From Terriglobales bacterium (GTDB taxonomy: Bacteria; Acidobacteriota; Terriglobia; Terriglobales; Acidobacteriaceae), in the NCBI GenBank assembly GCA_025936825.1, contig JAICSO010000012.1, positions 100,430 through 164,429 of the forward strand: a stretch of 64,000 bases of DNA, written 5' to 3'. Of the stretch, positions 34,089 through 41,491 are shown one piece after another. A program made the position numbers and the translations under genes. Positions within the stretch are counted from its first letter, which is position 1; every line of letters begins with the position of its first letter. Below the pieces are notes generated by a model, which had not been told where the DNA came from, did no database searches, and saw only the letters and a list, made by a program, of their open reading frames with translations.

Positions 34089-37000
34089 CTAGAACGACAA
34101 ACGTGCACTCAATTGAATCTGGCGTCCCGGAGTTGTCGCTTGGGTGATCGTTCCAAACTGCGGCGTATTCACGAAGCGATCCGGCGTCCCCAGGTTCGTA
34201 TGATTCAGCGCATTGAAGAACTCGCCGCGGAACTGGAACTTCGCGCGCTCGGTGATGGTGAAATCGCGAGCCAGGGCCAGGTCCAGAATCTGCATTCCAG
34301 GTCCGTATACCGAGTTGCGGCCTACGTCACCGAAGGTGAATGCAGGAGGAGTGGCGAATGCTGCCCGGTTGAACCACTGGGTAGCGGTACGAGTGCCCGG
34401 CCCAAAGATTGGTTGACCGGTATAGTTGGCGCGATCAGGATTTTCGCCCAGCGCCGTTCCGGTGTTGGCGGTATCGCCAAACACTGAAATCGTGAAGGGG
34501 AAACCGGTCTGCACCTGGTACACGGTCGACAGTTGCCAGTGGCTGGTGACGGCGCTCGCCCATTTAAGATTGTTGATCCCGGGCACGTCGTAAACCGCGC
34601 TCAAGGCGAAGCGGTGACGCACATCGCACGACGGCCCTTTCTCGGCGGCGAGGTCGTTGTTGTTCTGGGGAATGGCTGATTCAAACATAGGCGAGCGGAA
34701 ATCGGGAGCGTCGCTCAGGTTTTTCGACCATGTGTAATTTGCGAGAAGGGTGAATCCGTGCTGATAGCGGCGACGCACGTTCACATATCCCGCGTCATAC
34801 CAGCTCTGCGCGGTGTTTTCGAGTAGGTTGATCGTGCTCACGGGGAAGCACATCTGCCCCGACGGGCAACCCGCTGCTGGAGCGACATAGGTGATGCCAG
34901 CAGGCACGGTCGTGTTCGGCACAAACGAGATGATCGGGAAGGGACGGCGCGGTCCAATCGCACCCGGTCCCGGAGGCGCGTTGTTGATAAGGTGCGCGCG
35001 TTGCAGATGAACGCCATGCGCTCCTAAATATCCAATTTCCAGCGTGGTCGCTTTGCCCAGGCTCTTCTCGATCGATGTGCTCCACTGTTCGACATACTGA
35101 GCTTTGGCGTGCGGATCCATCCCGGTAAAGCTGACGGTGGTCTGCCCCAGGACCGGCTGTCCGAAATTCAGCTGACTCGCGAGTAGCGTGGCGGGAGGCG
35201 TGAAGTTATTGGCCTGTTGGGTTTCCGGGAACACATAAGGCACGTTGTGGCGCTGGTTGCACCACGTGTTCATGTCCACCGGCGTGTAGAAGATGCCAAA
35301 CGCCGAGTGGTACACAATTCCGTGCCCGAGTGACTGGGAGACTCCGAAGCGTGGCGCGAGGTTGTGAGTATTCGGATAACGGAGTCCCTTCGGATAACCA
35401 TTCTGCCCGCCTACGAAGGCCTCAGGCGCAGCGTTCAGGCCATTGGGGAACGTCAGGTTCGTGTTGGTGTAGCTGATGTCCACTAATGGATCCATGAACT
35501 CATAACGCAGTCCCATTTCGATGGTAGTTGTCCGGGTGAGACGGAAGCTGTCTTGGGCGAAGCCCGCGGCGTACCACTGCCGAAGCTGCATCTGAGGAAT
35601 GCCGGCCTGACGCTGCTTGACTGCGGGTAGACCCAGGAGGAATGACGCGAGCGCCGAGCCCGTGCCGTCGTTGGTGCCGTTGTCAGTGGTGAAACCGTTG
35701 GTGAACTGGTAATAGCCGCGGTTCTGGAAGAATCCCCACATGGGCCAGATGAACTTGCTGTAGCTGGCTCCAAATTTGAAGCTCTGCCGTCCGTGTTGCC
35801 AACTGAAGGTGTCGCGGCCCTCGACCATGGTGTCCCAGGCCTTCATAGGTGTCGCGGAATAGTTGTCGCCTAAGGGCGAGTAACCCTGCACGTTGAAGAA
35901 TGGGGCACCGAAAGCTCCTGCGCCACCGAATCCGATTCCTTGGATCCCAAGCTGCGAAACGATGTCATTCTTATTGGCATTCTCTTCAAAGCGGTTCATC
36001 GCCAGGCGGGAGAAGGTGATGGCGGCGGTGTTTACCATTGTCGGGCTCAACACCTTGGTCCAGGAGATATTGCCTTGCTGCGAGAAATTGTTGTTGAACG
36101 ATCCGAAACCGGGAAGTAGCGAGCCAACTCCTCCCGGCGGCATCTCTCCGGGCATGAAGCCGGTTTCAGAACTCAACGAGTAGCGAGCTGCGATACTGTC
36201 GCCGTTGGAGAGTAGCTGATCGACGCGAGCTGTGCCCTGATTGTTCACAGCGAGCTCATTGCGCGCATCGATGTAGTTATTGCAATCAGCGCCTGCGCCG
36301 GGCATCGGGGTGCCCATCATGGCGGCGCCGCAAGGCATCGTCCCCATGCCCATTCCCATCATTCCTGCATTGGGACGCGGCACATACTGGAGCAGAAACT
36401 GCTGTGCCGCTTGATTGATCCTGCTGGGATCAATGACGTCCATCATTCCGTTGTACTGAAATTCCTGACGGCCGTTCGCCGGATCAAAAATGCGAATCGG
36501 GGTCATATTCGGTCCCGCCATGCTGAAATCGCCATTGATTTCGGCGAGGGTCGGGACGGTGTCGATCATGGTATCGGTCATCGCGTGGCGGAAACCTTCG
36601 TAGTTCAGAAAGAAGAAGGTCTTGTTCTTGACGATGGGGCCGCCGAACGAGGCACCGAAATTGTTCTGCACCATGTGATTGTTGCCCATGGAATTGAACG
36701 AAGTCGCATCCATGAACCCGTTGCGCAGGAACTCGTACACCGTGGCGTGATATGCATTGGTCCCACTGCGCGTAACGATATTGATTTGCCCGCCGCCGGC
36801 GCCGCCCATCTCAGCCGAGTAGCTGCCGGTGTCGACCTTGAATTCACGGACGGCATCCGGTGAGGGGCTAAGGTTCTGCGTATTGAATGTGGGGTCGGTG
36901 TTGGTGGTGCCATCCAGCAGGAAGTAGTTTCCGTTGGGACGGCTTCCGCCTACGCTGACCGCGGAGCGCTGACCGGGTCGCCAATAGAGCGCGTTCATGC

Positions 37001-37505
37001 TGCCCGTCTGCGCGCCATGGCTTACGTGCGCGCCGGGAACGGTGAGAACGAGATCGATGAGCATGCGCCCGTTGAGTGGCAGGTTTTCGATCGAGGTCGG
37101 CTCAACCACTTCGCCGATAGCAGCCTCGTTGGTGTGGATGACTTCAGGGACGTCAGTGATCTCAACAACTTCTTTGCGCGCTTCAAGATTCAATCGGAGG
37201 TCAATAGCGGCGCGCTGCCCGACTTCGAGTCGCAGATTCTGGCGCTGGGAGGCAAAACCGGTAGCGCTGACAGTCAACTGGTAGTCGCCGGGCTGGAGGC
37301 CGGGAATTTCATAGATTCCCAGGGCATTGGTCAGAACCTTCCGGATGGCACCCGTGGTCGTTGAAGTTAAGACCACAGTGGCAGCTGGGAGCGCATGAGA
37401 CTGAGGATCCGCCACCGTACCGCTGAGAACGGCGTAATTGCTTTGCGCAGCCGCAGAAATCGCTAACAGGCTGGCCAAAAAAAGAATCGACAGCGCTCGT
37501 TTCAC
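34089..37505 (-). CDS. TonB-dependent receptor, carboxypeptidase-regulatory-like (Oar-like)
   Basis: A 1138-residue outer-membrane transporter of the large acidobacterial type. The signal peptide (~1-20) is followed by a carboxypeptidase-regulatory-like beta domain (LSGTVADPQSHALPAATVVLTSTTTGAIRKVLTNALGIYEIPGLQPGDYQLTV, ~28-82). A plug domain follows with IENLPLNGRMLIDLVLTVPGA and SVGGSRPNGNYFLLDGTTN, then a beta-barrel ending in an aromatic residue (SARLSF). Probably imports glycan fragments, in keeping with nearby GH genes. Odd: residues 381-401 (GMMGMGMGTMPCGAAMMGTPM) are extremely Met-rich. No TonB box could be confirmed. Confidence 0.93.
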   Translation of the reverse strand: MKRALSILFLASLLAISAAAQSNYAVLSGTVADPQSHALPAATVVLTSTTTGAIRKVLTNALGIYEIPGLQPGDYQLTVSATGFASQRQNLRLEVGQRAAIDLRLNLEARKEVVEITDVPEVIHTNEAAIGEVVEPTSIENLPLNGRMLIDLVLTVPGAHVSHGAQTGSMNALYWRPGQRSAVSVGGSRPNGNYFLLDGTTNTDPTFNTQNLSPSPDAVREFKVDTGSYSAEMGGAGGGQINIVTRSGTNAYHATVYEFLRNGFMDATSFNSMGNNHMVQNNFGASFGGPIVKNKTFFFLNYEGFRHAMTDTMIDTVPTLAEINGDFSMAGPNMTPIRIFDPANGRQEFQYNGMMDVIDPSRINQAAQQFLLQYVPRPNAGMMGMGMGTMPCGAAMMGTPMPGAGADCNNYIDARNELAVNNQGTARVDQLLSNGDSIAARYSLSSETGFMPGEMPPGGVGSLLPGFGSFNNNFSQQGNISWTKVLSPTMVNTAAITFSRLAMNRFEENANKNDIVSQLGIQGIGFGGAGAFGAPFFNVQGYSPLGDNYSATPMKAWDTMVEGRDTFSWQHGRQSFKFGASYSKFIWPMWGFFQNRGYYQFTNGFTTDNGTNDGTGSALASFLLGLPAVKQRQAGIPQMQLRQWYAAGFAQDSFRLTRTTTIEMGLRYEFMDPLVDISYTNTNLTFPNGLNAAPEAFVGGQNGYPKGLRYPNTHNLAPRFGVSQSLGHGIVYHSAFGIFYTPVDMNTWCNQRHNVPYVFPETQQANNFTPPATLLASQLNFGQPVLGQTTVSFTGMDPHAKAQYVEQWSTSIEKSLGKATTLEIGYLGAHGVHLQRAHLINNAPPGPGAIGPRRPFPIISFVPNTTVPAGITYVAPAAGCPSGQMCFPVSTINLLENTAQSWYDAGYVNVRRRYQHGFTLLANYTWSKNLSDAPDFRSPMFESAIPQNNNDLAAEKGPSCDVRHRFALSAVYDVPGINNLKWASAVTSHWQLSTVYQVQTGFPFTISVFGDTANTGTALGENPDRANYTGQPIFGPGTRTATQWFNRAAFATPPAFTFGDVGRNSVYGPGMQILDLALARDFTITERAKFQFRGEFFNALNHTNLGTPDRFVNTPQFGTITQATTPGRQIQLSARLSF

Positions 37506-37786
37506 AACGCCTCCACATCCGGGGAAATAGCCAGGGATTGAAAACGAACCGCTTAAGGTAGAGCAAGGAAGCAGAGTTCAACCCCGAGTATTTAGGACTG
37601 TAGGGGCAGAGCAGGCCAGCAGCAATAATGCAAAAACATTACAAGGTGCAAAATGTTTGTCAGCGAGGGCATTTCCGAGTCCAACCCCCGAGGATGCAGT
37701 TGCCATCTGAGCATACCTGTTGCAGAGCATAGCCGCTTCCGCGGTAGCGTCGCCCGCCTACTCGTCGTCTAAAGGAGCCCCGAAAA

Positions 37787-38383
37787 ATGGATATCCGCAA
37801 CCTGATGATTTCAGCCTCTATTCTGTGTCTGAGTATTGCGTTGGCAGTTGCTGCCGGCGCGCAGAGCACGACGGCTACACCGTCTAGCCCGGACACACAC
37901 GCGCAGTCGGCTCCCGGGACTCAGCCGCCGACGTCGCCGGCCCCGTCAACTGACAGTCAGAGCAGCACCGGTTCACAAAGCGCTGCACCCAGCCAGGGTA
38001 CGACCGGTTCCGCGAACTCAGGACAGAGCGGCTCGAATTCCGTGGAAGATGAATTGAACCTCACGCAGGACCAAAAGCAAAAGATCGCGGAAGTTGTCGA
38101 CGATGAGAACAAGCAGATCAGCACTGTCCGCAACGACACCTCCATGAACATGCAGCAAAAACAGCAGAAGGTCATGCAGATCCGCCAGGAAGGCGCGCCG
38201 AGGATCAAAGCGATTCTTACCCCCGATCAACTGCAGAAGCTGGCGGCGATCCAGCAGCGGATGAGGGAGCAACAGCAGGGGGGAGCGGGAGCGAACGCAC
38301 CGCAGTCTTCGCCCCAGGGCACAGCTCCGCAAAGCAGTGCTCCGCAAAGCACTACGCCGCAGGGCTCTTCTCCCCAGCGATAG
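37787..38383 (+). CDS. Exported Spy/LTXXQ-like protein with low-complexity flanks
   Basis: A 198-residue protein with a signal peptide (to about residue 26, AGAQS). A Ser/Thr/Pro/Gln-rich linker (27-85) leads to a helical core LNLTQDQKQKIAEVVDDENKQIS...MNMQQKQQKVMQIRQEGAPRIKAILTPDQLQKLAAIQQRMREQQ (~88-160). The 'LTxxQ' motif occurs twice, as in CpxP/Spy-type periplasmic chaperones. The tail is Gln/Ser/Pro-rich. AGGAGCC lies 8 bp before the ATG. It is divergent from the TonB receptor, with a 281-bp spacer lacking other genes. Chaperone function is inferred from the motif. Confidence 0.8.
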   Translation: MDIRNLMISASILCLSIALAVAAGAQSTTATPSSPDTHAQSAPGTQPPTSPAPSTDSQSSTGSQSAAPSQGTTGSANSGQSGSNSVEDELNLTQDQKQKIAEVVDDENKQISTVRNDTSMNMQQKQQKVMQIRQEGAPRIKAILTPDQLQKLAAIQQRMREQQQGGAGANAPQSSPQGTAPQSSAPQSTTPQGSSPQR

Positions 38384-38486
38384 CGGATTTCGGAAGACCA
38401 AGGCGCGGCAATGTCCGCGCCTTTTGCTTTTGCCAGAACTCTCGTGCTCGAACAACCTGAGCACGATTTTTTGCTTCTAGAGCTTT

Positions 38487-39341
38487 ATGCAAATCAAAGC
38501 AGCTCTCGTGTTGCTTGTGCGGAGCGTTGCGTACGTATGCGCGACGACGTTGATCCTTTGTGCTGTGACTTTGGCGCAAGTCACGATTGCGCAGATCAGC
38601 GATACACACATCGGAGAAAAGCGTGCCCCGCACGCAGCGGACAACCTGAAGATGGCAGTGCAGATGATTAATGACCGCCATCCTGATGCGGTGATTCTTT
38701 CCGGCGACATTGGCGAGAATCCAGAAGCTTGGGAAAAGGCGAAGGGAATCCTGAAGCACCTGAAGGCGCCTCTTTATTACGCTCCAGGCAATCACGATGT
38801 ACACAGCAGCGACGTGGATCGTTATCGAGGTGCGTTCGGCAAGGACTACTACACATTTCGCGTCAAGGATGTCGAATTCGTTGTGATCGACTCGGAACTG
38901 CTGGGAAACTTCGATTCATACGATGCGAAGAAGCCGCCGCCGCTCCCGCCAGCAACCGAGGAAGAATCGGAACGCATGCTGGACTGGCTGGGTCACCTTC
39001 GAGATGAAGGTGACACGCGCACAGCGCGCACGATTATTGGCATCCAGCACATCCCGGTGTTCCACGACCGCGGATTTCCCGATCCCAAGCCGTATTGGGT
39101 CATCAACGATCCTTACCGTTCCAAGGAAATGAAATTGCTGCATCAACTGGGTATCAAGCACATGCTGGTCGGTCACTGGCACAACGGGCGAGTCTTCGAA
39201 CGCGAAGGAATCACGTGGCATGTTGCGCCTTCTACGAGCTGGCTGCCTTGGGGCGGCGAACTTGGGTTCGCGACGCAGAGCATCTCTCCTGACGGAGACG
39301 TGCACACGGAATTTGTGCCGTTACCTGGCGCGACTCAGTGA
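38487..39341 (+). CDS. Exported calcineurin-like metallophosphoesterase
   Basis: A 284-residue hydrolase with an N-terminal hydrophobic export signal (ATTLILCAVTLAQ). All five metal-binding blocks are visible: QISDTHIG, ILSGDIGENP, APGNHDVH, GIQHIPVFH and LVGHWHNGRVF. The fold is the two-metal phosphoesterase of the 3',5'-cAMP phosphodiesterase/acid phosphatase group. Substrate is unknown. The ATG is 104 bp after the Spy-like gene. It is convergent with the GH29 gene, 59 bp away. Confidence 0.9.
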   Translation: MQIKAALVLLVRSVAYVCATTLILCAVTLAQVTIAQISDTHIGEKRAPHAADNLKMAVQMINDRHPDAVILSGDIGENPEAWEKAKGILKHLKAPLYYAPGNHDVHSSDVDRYRGAFGKDYYTFRVKDVEFVVIDSELLGNFDSYDAKKPPPLPPATEEESERMLDWLGHLRDEGDTRTARTIIGIQHIPVFHDRGFPDPKPYWVINDPYRSKEMKLLHQLGIKHMLVGHWHNGRVFEREGITWHVAPSTSWLPWGGELGFATQSISPDGDVHTEFVPLPGATQ

Positions 39342-39400
39342 TCAGGAGTTAACTGCCGTATGCGGCTCGCCATTTGAATGCGCGGCCCGGCTGCGGAACT

Positions 39401-40537
39401 CTATTTGCGAATGAGTTTAGATACCCGCCTCATTGTCTGTATTGTCTGCTCTGGCAACCTGCCGCTGGTGTCTGGAGAGAGATTCAGCAGCAAGTTGGAT
39501 TTGCGCTGCATGCAGTCGTGGTACCAGCCGGCAATCGTTTCAGCGCTTTGGCTGACGAATCCCTCGCGCCAGAACCAGCTGTGCATGGGCGGCATAGGTT
39601 TGTACGGTGGACCGATCGGCATCCAGGCTTCCATGGGTAAGTAGTAGCTCTTGCCCTCAACAATGATTTGGGGATTGTGGCCGTCGGGCGGAGGCAGCGT
39701 GTCTTCACCGTTAATCACGTCGGTAGGCCAGCTTTTCGGCTCGCAGATGAGGCCCAGGTTTCGCTTGCTTTGATAGTAGGCCTGGTTCATCACCACAATG
39801 CAGTCGGGGCTGTACTTCTTGATCAGTTTGTAAAGCTCCCATCGCTGCTCTTGCGAAACTTTCCAGGTGATGTCGAGAAGTTGATAAAAGGTGTTGGGGT
39901 ATTGGCTGTGCAGTTCGGTGAGCTGCCGCTTAATGAGTTGGTAGTAGTTGTCCTGAACGGGCGCGTCCCAATCGAACTTGCCTTCGTTGTGCGGGTCGAG
40001 AATGCAGTAGTAGAAGCCAGGTTTTAGACCGAAATGATGGCAGGCCTCTACGAATGCGGCGACCACATCGGTCTTGTTTTTACTTGCGGCTACGTCGTAG
40101 TCATAATCCTTCGCGTCCCATAGGCAGAAACCGGACATGTGTTTGGCGGTGAGCACGGCATAACGCGCGCCGAGTTCGTGGGCGACGCGGATCCACTGGC
40201 GAACGTCCAAATGCGTGGGATTGTAAGTGGTTGCGGGAACCGAACCCGTCTCGTAGTCGTTTCCGGTGAAGGTATTCATGCTGAAGTGATACGAGACGCC
40301 AAATTGGAGGCGGTCAAATTCGGCAAGAGCTGCGCTACGAGTGGTCGCGGGAGAAGCGCCAGGTTCCGAAGCGGCACGAGCGAAAGTTGAGCTGAGTGCG
40401 GCCAGGCTTGCCGATTTCCAGAGTAGCTCGCGACGCGTAATCACCGCAGGATTATAGACCGGGAAGCGCAGTGGTTCTTGGGCCCGCACCGGTTCAAAGC
40501 TGTTTTTCCAGGCAAATACGGACGTGGTACGCGTCAT
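39401..40537 (-). CDS. Glycoside hydrolase family 29-like alpha-L-fucosidase
   Basis: A 378-residue exported enzyme predicted to cleave alpha-L-fucosides. A Tat-type signal (TRRELLWKSASLAALSSTFARAAS) starts near residue 34, so the first ~31 residues may not be translated; a GTG at 40444 fits the signal better. GH29 features: FGVSYHFSMNTFTG, ARYAVLTAKHMSGFCLWDAK, VAAFVEACHHFGLKPGFYYC and IVVMNQAYYQSKRN. The C-terminus is LLLNLSPDTSGRLPEQTIQTMRRV, very characteristic. The catalytic Asp is probably in QLLDITWK, an uncommon spacing. A repeat overlaps the 5' end. Confidence 0.88.
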   Translation of the reverse strand: MTRTTSVFAWKNSFEPVRAQEPLRFPVYNPAVITRRELLWKSASLAALSSTFARAASEPGASPATTRSAALAEFDRLQFGVSYHFSMNTFTGNDYETGSVPATTYNPTHLDVRQWIRVAHELGARYAVLTAKHMSGFCLWDAKDYDYDVAASKNKTDVVAAFVEACHHFGLKPGFYYCILDPHNEGKFDWDAPVQDNYYQLIKRQLTELHSQYPNTFYQLLDITWKVSQEQRWELYKLIKKYSPDCIVVMNQAYYQSKRNLGLICEPKSWPTDVINGEDTLPPPDGHNPQIIVEGKSYYLPMEAWMPIGPPYKPMPPMHSWFWREGFVSQSAETIAGWYHDCMQRKSNLLLNLSPDTSGRLPEQTIQTMRRVSKLIRK

Positions 40538-40653
40538 CCCGAGAGTCAGCGTTCTTTAGTCGACCAAGGGATCTCGCGTGCATCACCCTTCGCTGCCGCT
40601 GCACGCCAGATCCCTCGCCCCGCTGGTGAAAACGCGGGGCTTCGGGATGACGC
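40531..40653. repeat. Inverted repeat with GCGTCATCCCGA arms
   Basis: GCGTCATCCCGA (40531-40542) and its complement TCGGGATGACGC (40642-40653) bracket AGGGATCTCGCGTGCA, its complement, and CGCTGGTGAAAACGCG. The same words appear in 3219-3273. Confidence 0.65.
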
Positions 40654-40693
40654 CCATTCGAATATCGGATCAAGGCATGTCTTTGGGGAGATC

Positions 40694-41320
40694 TCAGGCA
40701 TCGACGCCCAAGGCCTGCAAATCGCGACGAAGTTGCTGCGGGTCTTTCATGAGCACCGTCGCAAATCCTGCTTTCGCAGCACCGTCGATATTGGCTGGAC
40801 GGTCGTCGATGAAGCAGCATTCCTCGGGCGTGTGCTGCGTCAGGTCCAGCGCAAGCTTGTAAATCCGCTGGTCCGGTTTGCGAAGTGCGACATAGCATGA
40901 GCTGACAAACACATCGAAATACTCCGCCAAACCGAAGTTCCGGATGCGGTATTCGTTGAGTTCGCGCGATTCATTGTTGATCGTGCCCATGAAGTATTTT
41001 GCCGAGAGAGCGCGCGCCAATTCGAGGCTCTGCGGCTTGGGCTTGGAAAGCGAAAACATAAATTGCTTGAATTCCTCGCGAGAAAAGGTGCGCGGCTGAT
41101 AGAAAATGACCCGATCCAGGTATTCGTCAAACGTCAGCCTGCCCTCCTCGAACCTGGGGACGAGTTCTTTATGGCGATCTTCAAACTCGGTTTTGCTCAG
41201 CAGGAAACGCTCAACCGCTTGATCGCGTTCTTCGTGGTCCCACGCATTGGTGAGCAGCACTCCGCCGACATCCCAGAGCAAGGCGCGAATCTTCTGCACC
41301 GTGGTCCTCCACATCCGCAC
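40694..41320 (-). CDS. HAD-superfamily hydrolase (YihX-like)
   Basis: A 208-residue HAD IA protein. Motif I is LLWDVGGVLL, in which the second Asp of DxDxT is replaced by Gly, as in YihX-type members. A cap domain (~40-105) follows, then GTINNESRELNEYRI (motif II region), Lys in ALRKPDQRIYKLAL (motif III) and CCFIDDRPANIDGAAKAG (motif IV). It may be a glucose-1-phosphate-type phosphatase, which would suit the glycoside hydrolase surroundings, but this is inference. Confidence 0.87.
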   Translation of the reverse strand: MRMWRTTVQKIRALLWDVGGVLLTNAWDHEERDQAVERFLLSKTEFEDRHKELVPRFEEGRLTFDEYLDRVIFYQPRTFSREEFKQFMFSLSKPKPQSLELARALSAKYFMGTINNESRELNEYRIRNFGLAEYFDVFVSSCYVALRKPDQRIYKLALDLTQHTPEECCFIDDRPANIDGAAKAGFATVLMKDPQQLRRDLQALGVDA

Positions 41321-41491
41321 AAAGCGAACGAGTGTTGATGATAAACGGTTTTGAGATGAGGGTAGGGGCTGGTCAAGCTGCTCACGGCACAGCTTTCTGC
41401 TACGAGAGCTGCGCGTTGATGATGACCCGCTAGAACTTTCCTCAGTTCACGGCTCCGTACACCATGTGCTGTGTACGGTAGACTCTTCGGC

